Source of the DNA: Mesodorylaimus sp. YZB2_4
Taxonomy: Eukaryota > Nematoda > Enoplea > Dorylaimida > Dorylaimidae
NCBI GenBank assembly: GCA_030248295.1
Contig: JASANH010001539.1
Location: 62,001 to 126,000 of the forward strand
Length of the DNA stretch: 64,000 nucleotides
Reading direction: 5' to 3'
Numbering within the stretch: the stretch's first letter is position 1; every line of letters starts with the position of its first letter. The notes under the pieces are model-generated. The model had not been told where the DNA came from, made no database searches, and was given only the letters and a program-made list of their open reading frames with translations. The position numbers and the translations under genes are program-made. Below, in pieces: positions 25,028 to 35,542 of the stretch.

Positions 25028-26013
25028 AATCAATCGAATAATTCATTTAATGTAATTCAATCAATCAACACTTATTCAAGTAGGCCTCAGCATTCATCTA
25101 TGTATGGCAAGGATGGTATTGGAAGCTGATGCTGTTGCACAGTATAAGTATGTTTCAACCTGCTCGAAGGTAGAGTCTTCCAAGCCGCTGGCCCTCGCTC
25201 ATCTCTGGATGTGTCATGGATTTCCAAATTGGGGGGGGGGCAAGGCTGAAAGACACTTTCTGAATGGTGTGTCAGTAATGTCATGCTTTGGCACGAAATT
25301 TCTCAATGACGTGGAAGAATGAATATGAGAGGTACAAGGTGACCATGAGTCTGGCGTTCAGTCCGCGGCATCTGACGAGGTAATAGCAGTCGACACAGGG
25401 TATCACGCGAATCTCACAGTGCGTCGTACAGTTATATAGTCTCGTCTACTTACACTCGCGGTCTGGGCTCAGAAGTCAAAAGAAAGGAGGTGTTTATGTG
25501 GTTGAAGGATAGGAGGTTTGATATCAGCTTTTTGCAGGAAACGCACTGTACTAAAGAGCAGGAAGTTCTCTGGCAGCAGCAGTGGGGCTACTCTAATCGT
25601 AAGAGTATTTACTTTGCTCATGGCACAGATAATGCTCGTGGCGTTGCAATTGTGCTGAGGCGGGGTGCTGCTGTCCAGGTGGATCGTGTTTGGCGCGAGG
25701 GCAGTGGCCGATGTCTGGTCTTAGAAATTCGGATGAAACAGCTGCGTGCTGTATTGGTCAATGTATATAGTCCGAACGATGTGGCTGGACCAGTTGAGTT
25801 CTATGAGCGCGTACGTGCTGTTATTGCACTATTTAACACAATGAATCTGCCAGTTATCGTGGGCGGGGATTTCGATGTTGCCATTGACTTGCAAATGGAC
25901 AAGGAGGGAGGTCGTCGCGACCGATCACGGCGATCGGTCGCCAGAGCTGTGCAATCGATTCAGGCTGATTGGAATTTGGTTGACTGCTGGCGGGAACTGC
26001 ATCCCCTCTCGAG

Positions 26014-26468
26014 AACTGCACCCCCTCTCGATCGAAGAAAAATTCTTAAACTGTGTCAACTACACAAATTTTTTTCTGGCAAGCATGATTACGATCAAAG
26101 TCGACTCAAACTGACGTCAGAATCTGGGCGCAGGGTTAGTTCACGTCTCAATGGCAGCCATCACCTTGAGCTACCCCCAAACCCAACTGGCATAATTGCA
26201 TTCGAACAATCGTTTGAACACTCATCATTTATTTTATGGAATTCGATTCCACAAAACTTCATATGTTCCGTGGTCGATGAAGAAAAAAGATTAATGTCAT
26301 ATGGCAAGTTCAGGAAATCTGTACACTCTTTTCTGTTTTAAAAATGATCGACGTTTCACATTTTTCTTTGACTTTCCATTTATTGTTACACGGTATGCTT
26401 ATGTGCCCCGCATTTTAGTGCGCAGCTGCGTTTCGCTGGGGAATAAATCAGATCAGATCAGATCAGAC
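26014..26468 (+). mobile_element. nested 5'-truncated LINE tail
   Basis: Within the endonuclease frame a 455-bp block interrupts the domain, and the host frame continues on its far side. The block encodes a typical non-LTR ORF2 C-terminus (SFILWNSIPQNFICSVVD ... KFRKSVHSFLF, stop at 26341). It ends in aataaatcagatcagatcag: an AATAAA followed by a short GATCA tandem tail, as in CR1-like elements whose 3' ends are microsatellite-like. At the left junction, aactgcaccccctctcga repeats the host phrase just before it. Confidence 0.75.
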
Positions 26469-27514
26469 AGTACACATGGCAGCAGCCCCACCCTCTTGTG
26501 AAATGCCGCTTGGATTACTGGTGGATATCGAGTGATTTATTGCATCAGGTGGAGGACTGTCAGATATCCCGTGCCCCGTTGTCCGACCACAAGTGCGTCG
26601 TTGTTCGGATTCAAGGCATCGAATTTCGGCCACGCGGTCCGGGTTTGTGGCGGTTAAATACCATGATTTTGCAAGACCCAGAATATGTGGCTTTGGTCGA
26701 AGAGAATGTTGAAACTGCAATAGCAGAAACGCATGGTTGGGATAGTCGGCACAGGTGGGACTAAAGAAAGATGGTGGTACGGGATGCATCGATGCGGGAC
26801 CATTTCAAAGTGAATTCCCGTCGAACAACAATGAAACTGCGGCTACAGCAAACTGTAAACTCTCTTGAGGCGAATGGAGATCGATTGTCCGTTCTGGACA
26901 CTGACGTTCTGGTGAAGGCAAAGCATGAGCTTGAGGTCTTGTAGGAGGAGGATGCGCGCCGGGCAATCTTGCGATCAAGGATTAGGTGGCTGGCATATGG
27001 AGAAAAACCCACTAAATACTTTTTGGGGCTGGAAAAGCGTAACGCAGTTAGGAAAGCGATTGCAAAGGTACCTTGTGAGGATGGCGAAGTCATTGCAGAC
27101 TCGAGGCAGATTTTGGGGGCTATCAGTCAGTTTTTCACCCGTATACACACAAAGGACGAGGCAGATGGGAACTATTTGGAAGAGTGGTTTGGGCGTCTGG
27201 ACTCACTCGACCACGGAATTTTTGCAGGCTATTACGAGCATGTGTACTGGCAAGGTACCGGGTCGAGACGGACTGCCAGTTGAATGGTATCGCACTTTTT
27301 GGGATCGCATACATGGTCCTCTTGAAGACTCGATGCAGGCCTCGCTGAAGGCCGGGGAGCTGTCCACGTCTCAGAGGCAAGGTTATATCACTGCTTTCAA
27401 AACCAGGCAAGGATACGTCTACTCAACAACTGGCATCCAATAACCCTTTTAAAATGGGATTACAAAATATTGGCGAAGGCACTAGCGACTCGGTTAAAGG
27501 AACACGTACAGGAT

Positions 27515-27750
27515 GTCATACGAGACACGCAAACGGGTTTTGTAGCTGGCAGGTATATCGGAGAAAATATCCGCTTGACGCTCGACATAAGTGAGACGAT
27601 GCAAGAAGACCGGAAGGCATCGAGTTTACTGCTAGCTTTAGACTTCGAAAAGGCGTTCGACACTATCAGCTCAGTTATGTCGAGCGTCAAGCGGATATTT
27701 TCTCCGATATACCTGCCAGCTACAAAACCCGTTTGCGTTTCACGTATGAC
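27515..27750. repeat. inverted duplication inside the LINE
   Basis: 27515-27590 and 27675-27750 are reverse complements over 76 bases with about two mismatches. The right arm replaces the reverse transcriptase region that should hold YxDD. Confidence 0.9.
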
Positions 27751-28532
27751 AGGCAAACGTATGACGAGCTGGGAAAAATTGATGGCCAATAAGCTTTTAG
27801 GTGAGCCTGAATATCCATTAGTGACAGCAAACAGCGTAAAGGGAGCAAAGAAAAGATATATCGCTAGTCGGCGCAGTATCCGTGCAGGACAGCTGAGGTG
27901 GTGTGCTCTGAACCCACCAGTCGGTGACTGGCCGTGGTCGAAGATTTGGACCCTTTCAGCGGAGTTAGGTCTTCCAAATAAACTTCGTGTTTTTCAGTTT
28001 AAAGTCTTGCATCGCCTTCTCGCTTCACCATCGAAGTTGCAGCAATGGGGCCAACGCAATTCTGGCGAATGCTGTGCATGCGGCGCTGATAAAGATGATA
28101 TTGAGCATATGCTGGTACACTGCAGGTGGCCCTTGTCAGTGTGGCGAGGTGTGATCAGTCGTTTTGAGGATTTACGAACGTGTCAAAGTAACCTAAACAC
28201 CAGAGCATTTGCTGCTCGGATTTGTTGACTCCGATCAGGAGTACGCTGTTGAGGTGCGGAATCGTTTGAATCTTATAGCTATATTACTCAAGTAACCTGC
28301 ACAGCGAACGCCATTTGGAGGTGTTTAGAATGTCAGCTGTAGGTTTTAACTTTATGCTACGGTGATTCTTGATGCAACAGTAGCACGTTGCTCAATCACT
28401 GGGACGGGTACAGGATTTCAAACGCATGTGGCAGCGCTATATGTAATTCCCCTTCCCCCTCCTTTCTTATTGTCATAGTTCTGGATCTATTTTCCTTCTA
28501 ACATCACAAATAAAACATTCAAACAAAAAAAT

Positions 28533-28862
28533 CAATACTAATTCTTCTGCTCCATTTTTGCCTTTGATGTATGTACCACACACAGAGCTAATTTGGACCC
28601 CGTTGGACCCCGGTTGGGAGTTTTGTTTGAAATTTATCCTGCACAATGATATTGGCCAGGGCTGTCATTGATATTGATTCTCATGCCAATGCAGTCGACC
28701 ACATTCTTTGTGCTTTTTTCTTGTCTCTTCTTTGTGCTTCTTCATGAAGGGGTTGCGCGCAATATTTTCAGCTGCTTCCCTCGTCGGACCAGGCGCAACG
28801 GATACTCATTTCATTCAGTTTGATCTATCAAGGAGGCTACCAGGAACAGATATGTTTATCAT
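28533..28862. repeat. R1-family repeat, right half
   Basis: It begins with the 3' target-site duplication of the LINE, then matches 6955-7262 (phrases such as ggccagggctgtcatt, attctttgtgct and tcaaggaggct). From here to 29128 no gene is seen. Confidence 0.65.
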
Positions 28863-29128
28863 GAAAGCATGGATTCTGCAGGTGCTTAATGTCGGTCTAA
28901 AACCGTGGCCTTTCTACTGGTAGAAAGTACTTCCCCAGTAATGGGAACAATTGTGAAACATGCGCACATGTGGTTTTTTCGAAATCTGAAGGTTTTTTGA
29001 ATTGATTCCTTTCACCAACAAGTTTCTTAGCCCACAACAAGCAGCCATTTATAAACAGTATTAAAAATTGATTTCTCATTATCACAGCTAGCAGTACTTA
29101 AAAAATGACATGCAGTAAAATATTATCT

Positions 29129-30409
29129 TTATGCATGTTTTTGCCACATTCTTTCAAAAATTATTTCGATTATACACACAACACAGCCACCACACAATCC
29201 AGATATATAAATAATGAATGGTATTTTCAACGCTTGCTCAAAATTCATAGCCTGATTATTGGATTGCACAACTTCGTAGGCCTCGATCTCTAGCGAGCAC
29301 GGTTTATCGAGTATCTCGAATTGAGTTGCTACACTGAGTCCATATCCTCGGATCATAGATGCCATAATATCTAAAGCTTTTCTGAGCTTTTTCAAACCTT
29401 TTCTGATTGGAAACACTCCAACACTAATTTCTGGCGTTGGAATGATAAAATAGGAACATCTAATTTTATCATCAATGTATCCAACGATCTCATTCCTTGC
29501 TGTGACCCAAGTCAGATACACATTTTTTTCGTTTAGAATTTCATAGGGTATCTTTTCTTTTGCAATCACTCGAATAGGATTAAATTCGAATGCTTTCTCG
29601 AAGCGCGCCCCGTAAGGGCTATCTGGAGATGTCAGTGTCAGGATATAGGATATGGACAAAGTGGGTGTGACCACAACACACTTTCCACTCTCCACACACT
29701 TCACGAAGCTGGCGAAGTCCGTAAACGGGGCATCAGCAACGGTTGCTATCTTCTGCGAGAATAACATACCACTGTACGCACTAGACAAGACTAAAATACA
29801 GTAGCCCCAGAATACAGACAAAATTAAGGTTGGACGACGTTTAAAAAAGGATTCGCGATGTTCATTGATCAAGGTCAATAAGAAACTCGTTTCGAAAAGA
29901 TGCATCAAGAATGGGATTGGATTTTGCATCATCAAAGTCCTTCCGTGCGTGAATAATGTGATGATGACCGCAGTGATAAAAATGGCGGTTAAAAACAAAA
30001 CCCAGACTTGCCAGTCGAACGCATGGAAAATCGATAATCCTGGATCCACGTTACTTCGCGACGATCGAGAAATCAAAATGGAATCGACGTAATAATATGG
30101 TTGACTGAAATCGACAGCTTTAAATCTGACAAAACTATGTTGTATATTGGGTATATGAGTATCGAACTGGCCACTTTGAACGGCTCCAATCATGCCAGTG
30201 CCAGTTCCGTTGCTCAAAACTGTCCCATAGGCATACGAATCATATTTTACAAAAGTACAATCAAGTGCCAGAGCTCGGCAAGCGAGCATAGCCACTTCGA
30301 CGCCTGAACCTCTGTTAGCACACCTCAGATTAAACGAGCAGCTGGTGGTAAATGGACGCTCATCAATGACACCAATACGCAAGCTTTGATTCGCTACTAC
30401 GGTCAGCAT
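29129..30409 (-). CDS. ionotropic glutamate receptor-like channel subunit
   Basis: A single uninterrupted frame of 426 aa. Residues about 8-130 match an S1 ligand-binding half, with FVRFKAVDFSQPYYY holding the Arg that usually contacts the ligand carboxylate. TM1 is about 134-154 and a re-entrant region lies near 161-187. TM3 is about 193-215, where SAYSGMLF stands in the place of the SYTANLAA gating motif. An S2 half follows, and TM4 is about 397-419. The large amino-terminal domain is absent, as in the short nematode glutamate-receptor-like proteins and arthropod IRs. The altered gate makes ion flow or ligand class uncertain. A good acceptor (ttaccttcag) lies three bases before the ATG, at 30413-30415. 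An upstream exon encoding a signal peptide or a trans-spliced leader is therefore likely. The reading frame has no damage. Confidence 0.85.
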   Translation of the reverse strand: MLTVVANQSLRIGVIDERPFTTSCSFNLRCANRGSGVEVAMLACRALALDCTFVKYDSYAYGTVLSNGTGTGMIGAVQSGQFDTHIPNIQHSFVRFKAVDFSQPYYYVDSILISRSSRSNVDPGLSIFHAFDWQVWVLFLTAIFITAVIITLFTHGRTLMMQNPIPFLMHLFETSFLLTLINEHRESFFKRRPTLILSVFWGYCILVLSSAYSGMLFSQKIATVADAPFTDFASFVKCVESGKCVVVTPTLSISYILTLTSPDSPYGARFEKAFEFNPIRVIAKEKIPYEILNEKNVYLTWVTARNEIVGYIDDKIRCSYFIIPTPEISVGVFPIRKGLKKLRKALDIMASMIRGYGLSVATQFEILDKPCSLEIEAYEVVQSNNQAMNFEQALKIPFIIYISGLCGGCVVCIIEIIFERMWQKHA

Positions 30410-30415
30410 GGCCTG

Positions 30416-31206
30416 AAGGTAAAAGGTTTCAACAGACTATACGTGTCTCAGAGGCAAGGAGTCCCTTATGTACTGTTTCAGACTTCTAGGAATGATTAAT
30501 AGTTATGAGCTGACAATGCCGTGTTTGTCGTGATCGAAAGCTGTCATGCGTGAGAACACTTTATGAACGGTATTTCCTCATTATTTCAAACTCGAGGCAC
30601 GAGCAGTTATCGCGTCAGCGATCACGTATTTCTTAATAATGTAGACACAAGTAAGTCTGAGAAAGTAATCAAGGATAGCTACACTATCGCTCAACTTACG
30701 AGGGCAAGTCAAATCAATACTTGAGAATGGCACGTAGCTCGGCATGATATATCATTCGATCGGGTTCGAGCTTTGTTAGATGCCAAGTTGATGTTTTATA
30801 TTGTAGTAGGCAACTCATAGTCGCCTTGCATCCGCCTATTACTGATTGCCTACAAACCATGATTAGCCACTGCAGTTTCCGTTTGTGACACAGAAAGTCA
30901 GGTGAACGAGATTGACATTACATCGCTACGGCGGCAGAATTTTCTCTCCTCTGACACTGGAAGCTAATAATAACGCTAAGAGGACAGAGATATCTATTTC
31001 GATTGGAGGTGTGGGCATTTGCAGTGCAAGGGCACTATGAGTCCCGGCGACCGCCGGAAAGTACTTGATCTAACAATAAGGCGGAAAATCCCTACCGTGT
31101 GGTGAATATTATAAATCAAGGTTGGAGGGGACTTTAAAAAGCTTCCTACTGCTGGAACATCGAAAATATGTTCGTTCATACACGAAGGCTATCGAATCCT
31201 AATTTC
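30416..31206. other. intergenic, no gene recognised
   Basis: Upstream region of the receptor-like gene on the minus strand. A possible first exon for its signal peptide could lie here, but I could not identify one with confidence. Confidence 0.35.
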
Positions 31207-31330
31207 GGTGAGACGTCTTGCACTCCTCAGTCAATATCAATATTGACCTAAGAAGAGTCTATTCTGGAAATCGAAAAGCGTGAATAATCAAGCGAGTGGT
31301 AGCTTTCTGTCCTGCTAGTAGGAAGTGTTG

Positions 31331-32590
31331 TAGCGTTAACGCTAATAACGATATTTAGCGCGTTAGCGACATCTTTTTTGGTCAACAATATTAACGGTAA
31401 CGGTAAAGATACCTAGTTTTGTACAACGTGGTATAACGGTAACGGGTTTTTTTTTGCATGTCAAATAACGCGTTATTATTTCCTTGTTAAACCTAGGCAA
31501 CAAACTTACGATAAGATTACGCGCAATACCGAGCGCTGCATGGAATGCTCTGAATGAGGATAGCTCCATTGCCCTCCTTTCCATCGAAACCATCTGCAGG
31601 CTTGCATTCACGAAAGTATCTACAGTAGTCCGCATTTTAGCGCACGGGCGGAAGGATGTATTCTTGAAGCAAAGATTACCGCGGGGATCCCCTCAAAAGT
31701 TTCCTTCGGTGTTAGCTGGGGAAACTTACTTGGGGCTGAGGGTGCATCAGCCATAATGAATGCGTTTCAGAACATGCGTTTCCTTGACTGATTTGCTCTC
31801 GCCACTCGGCAAAGACCAAGAAAATATAGGCAGTCATTCATCGAGCGCCGTGAACTTGGGGAAAATGTTACACAAGTTTTAGATTTAACAAAGACTTTCT
31901 GGATTTGTGCGATCATCATCTAAAAGATTTGAACAGGGAAACCCATGCTACGAGTCACGCCTTACTAACTGGTCGATTTGCTAGCCGCAATCAATAATAA
32001 TTGGCTCATGGCTTAGTGCTTTGTAAGACCTCCAGGAGAACATCTCAAAATTCTGTAATTGATAAATCCCATTGAAAATGAGTGACCGTGCCTGCTCGAA
32101 GACGGACCAAAGTCGCTCACTATCCGCTGCAATAAAGCAGAAGCAATTGACAGAGACTTCCCCTCACGCAGTTCGCGACTGGCAAAAATATAGTACGCCA
32201 TTTTTCTTCAAGGACTATAGCCTGAAATCTGACCAATCAACTGCGAATGAATGAGTACTGTATTTATTAATAACCATCAAAACGTGATCGTGTTTGTTTT
32301 TCCTCAAACTCATCGTATGAAGTGCAGAAAAACAAAAACTGGCAAAAGCAGCAGGAATGCTGTACTAAACAAGTATGTCGTCAGATTTTTCACTAACAGG
32401 AGTAAAATATCAACGTATATGAAAAAAGGCAGACTATTAACATATTGCCGCTGCATCTGTAACTTTTGAAAAATAACAGTATTTAACGCGGTAACGATAT
32501 TTTTTAGAACGTTTTAACAACTAACGATAACGATATCTTTTTAGCGCTTTATCGTTAACGGTTACGATAAACGATATCTTTTTTTCTAAC
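31331..32590. mobile_element. inserted element with AACG-rich ends
   Basis: The flanks 31207-31330 and 32591-32640 together match the continuous sequence 34190-34333, so the 1.26 kb between them is an insertion. Its ends are rich in inverted variants of CGTTAACGATAACG (31331-31470 and 32478-32590). Inside I see no transposase; the longest frames (31484, 32013) match nothing I know. Most likely it is a non-autonomous DNA transposon. Confidence 0.6.
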
Positions 32591-32640
32591 TGCGGAAAAA
32601 TTGGGATCTTGTTCTGGCAAGCGTTGCATACGGAGCAATA

Positions 32641-35542
32641 AGACGAGAATTCAAGTATCTCCAATTTGCGAGTGCTTCTGAACAAAGCCCACTGTATGCC
32701 TCATAAACCACTTTTAGAGATGTTTTCAGCTTCCCGAAGTGGTCATGTGTATTATTTCTGCGCCTCGAACTGACTGTGATCTTTAAAACTGCATCACTCT
32801 GAACTTATTGTCAAGTCGGTGTCACTTTTGACTTCTACGCGGATCCCATGGGTTCGAGACCCTCCGCTTCCTACTCTTTACAGCAAGAATTCTGACCGTG
32901 AGAGTTGGTAAAGTGGGATTTTCTGCCAAATGGTTTCCACGTCGCAACTTCCTATATTATTCTGTTCGTCTATGCAAGGCAGAGGAGTCAATGAGTCGCC
33001 GATCAGCCACTATTAAATCATGCGAGGTTCCGCGTCCTCCCATGGGGGGGGGGGGGGGGGGGCCCCGGCCTCGCACCCATGGAATTCTGATATAACCACT
33101 TTATCACTGCATCTGGTCGTTCCTAGATTCTTCCAGGAACTGGACATGGCAGGGCCCGGTATTGCTTGGCGGGTGGACGATGAGTGACAGGAGTCCTGAT
33201 CGCTTTCTAGACACTGGCTTGAATACGTAATCGCGATTAATCCTTGATCAATTTCGAAGAGCTTGTTGGCTTCGCAGTGGCGTACTAGTTTTGTCCTACC
33301 AGTGCCAGTGAGCACGAATGAGGAAGCTGAGCTAATGATAGAAGACATCCAGAAAGGCTTGAACCAGCTCTTATGAACGGTCAAACGCTCTATCCGCGAA
33401 TAAAAAAGAACAGAATGCCTGAGCCGACGGTTGTAGGCAAGGGCGTAACGCACGCACAGGGCTGCAAGCTAATACCCCACGTTTTTATAATGACATTTCG
33501 GCTATGCATTTTTAACCTTAGTATTTTTTTATCCTGTGTCTCTCGCTGCTAGATTGCATGTATTTGCTAGGGCGGGGAATTAAAATTATGACTATGACCC
33601 AAAGGCATACGCTTGTGGCCCCGAATACCAGGTATAATGCCATTTGCATCAGGGTACGCGCTTACTTGTTACTGTGGTGCGATTCACGGGCTTCTAAGGG
33701 AGACGTTAGTGGTCGTGTTTATTTACATAAAAGATCCATCGTGCACCCGACATTCACGTGCCCGTGCTAAGCACAGGAACCACAGTTAGTTCCTGGTCCA
33801 GTGATATCCTGAAAGTCTCGTTTTCTCTTGCTTTAATATAACACATGCGTGCCCAAGATCATTTGCGTACGAGTATGACGCGCCTTCTCTTATCATCGAG
33901 CTGGTATGTGCCAAGTGCCTGCTCCTGCGTGGCCATCAAATGAAACAGCTGCGGCTCGTATTTTAGCCCCAAAACTCACTGTTTCGGGCTGTTTACTGAT
34001 CATTAGTATCTACCAAATACGTACTGGGTGCAGTACTAATCGTAAGTGCGAGTGGAACTCCGACTCCGGCCTTGGGCAGTTCGAAAAAAATATGCACAAC
34101 GAGCCACATCATAACATAACTGGCATGCTGGCAACTTGCACATTGATGCCGGTTGCCAGCAGTCTGCGAACTAGCGAGTCCTAATTATAACAAGGCATCT
34201 TGCACTCCTTGGTCAATATCGATATCGACCAAAGAAGGGTCTATTTTTGGAGTCAGTGAGACTAAATTATTAAGCTTTCTTTCTAGCTGGGCAGCTTGTG
34301 TGGAAAAATTCGAGATCTCGTTCTGGCAAGCTCTGGCCAAAACAGCGGAACCACACCTCTGTTGACAATATAGACCACCTATGCGTTTCTGCATATGACA
34401 GCGTAAGAAGGTGTCATAAAATACCCACGCCTAGCTCAGAGGGTGGCAGAGATGATATAAACATGTCGCATGTAATGTTTGACAGGCTCTTTCAAAACTC
34501 GTCCTAACTGTACAGATGTGGATATCTTATTTTTATCCGACCACAGCCTCCCTCTGGGTAGCTCTAGTTAGCTCGAGGGCGAGCCAGGATTTCCCTTTTA
34601 CATACTGTACTGCATATATCAACGCGAATTTAACGGGTATAATTGCACAGGCAATTCCTTCACGCACTGGGACTGTGACACCTACACGCCTAATGGCAGG
34701 CGTTTTATGGGACGCGGTATTTCTCGTATCAATAGTTTAGAAATTATACAGCTGACAAAGTTCAGGCTTTAGGCATTCCTCATGTCAGCTGCATTGTATA
34801 CGTTAAATATTTGTTGAATGAGTTTCTAGTTTGTCGTGTTCTACTGTAAAAAGTTTCCAAGCTAAATCTCCAGAGTCGCAATTTTGTTGTTTCCAAATAT
34901 TTATAAGGTCTTTGTGAATCCATGCGGGGCTAGCTGATATTCAATAGTACTGGTCGACTGAGCAGCCTTGATCCTGTCCCTGGAGTGGAGGCGCGCGATT
35001 GAATAGCCCCGTGAACATGAGACAAGCCTAATTGTTTCCAATTAAGGAATTTCTTTTAGCTAAATGCGTTCTCCGCCCGTATTTGTCTGGGCTGGCTGAG
35101 GGGTATAAAAATGTGGACAGCTTCCTAGAATGGGGTATGTTACCTTTGCTCACCAGCTCGAAGATCAAAACAAGGACTCGCACGTTTTCTCGGAAGTAAC
35201 CGTTCATATTTTGGGTTCGTTCCGTGTTTATTAGGCCAATGAATCAGGCTTTGTAACGAGTCTTCGACTTCGAGGCAGTGTTTCGTCGTTGCATACAAAA
35301 CAATGCCGACTTGCGTCACGGAGAAAAGAGGAAGTGTTTTCTCTGAGTCCATTCATGCGCTCTTGGCGAGGCCTCACTCTTGGCTGGGTATCTCGGAACG
35401 TCAGTTGCAGGATGCTTGTGTTTTCGATCACAATATCGTGCATATGTGGGAGGGCTTCGCATACCTATTCTTGAGCTTTGTCTATGCTCGTTTCCTTTAG
35501 AATAAACTGCAGCGTTTTAGATTCCAGACGAACAAAAAAACG
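32641..35542. other. intergenic, repeats only
   Basis: It contains a 19-G homopolymer at 33044-33062 and the uninterrupted repeat copy at 34190-34333 used as an empty site. The rest is upstream flank of the second GTPase gene. Short frames are present but none is convincing. Confidence 0.4.
34190..34333. repeat. dispersed repeat, uninterrupted copy
   Basis: Related to 31207-31330 plus 32591-32640. Shared phrases include cttgcactcct, gtcaatatc, gaagggtctatt and tctcgttctggcaagc. The junction corresponding to the insertion lies at about 34298. Confidence 0.65.

Larger units (their letters stand above)
25440..28228 (+). pseudogene. LINE ORF2 remains (endonuclease, reverse transcriptase, zf-RVT)
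   Basis: The endonuclease runs from about 25440 to 26013, with QETHC near its start and VGGDFD later (catalytic Glu and Asp). It resumes at about 26469-26764 with RLDYWWIS and SDHKCV, the closing His motif. Stop codons at 26762 and 26942 and frame changes near 27230 and 27430 break the frame. Reverse transcriptase motifs include KVPGRDGLPVEWY, TQTGFVAGRYIGENIRL and LALDFEKAFD. The YxDD box is missing because sequence jumps from there to an inverted copy and then to the C-terminal domain (27780-28228; LPNKLRVFQFKVLHRLL, CCACGADKDDIEHMLVHC). It cannot encode a working enzyme. Confidence 0.88.
25028..28532 (+). mobile_element. non-LTR retrotransposon, L1/Tx1-like, defective
   Basis: Bounded by a 12-bp direct repeat and an A-rich tail (aaacaaaaaaat) after an AATAAA-like signal. 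Contents in order: an apurinic-type endonuclease domain, a nested LINE fragment, the endonuclease C-terminus, a linker with the phrase RWLAYGEKPTKYFLGLEKRN, reverse transcriptase blocks, an inverted duplication, and a C-terminal zinc-binding domain (zf-RVT type) with CxxC...HxxxxC. It lies within an R1 repeat, and the copy at 6862-7262 gives the empty site. The first 400 bases are untranslated or too decayed to read. Confidence 0.9.
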
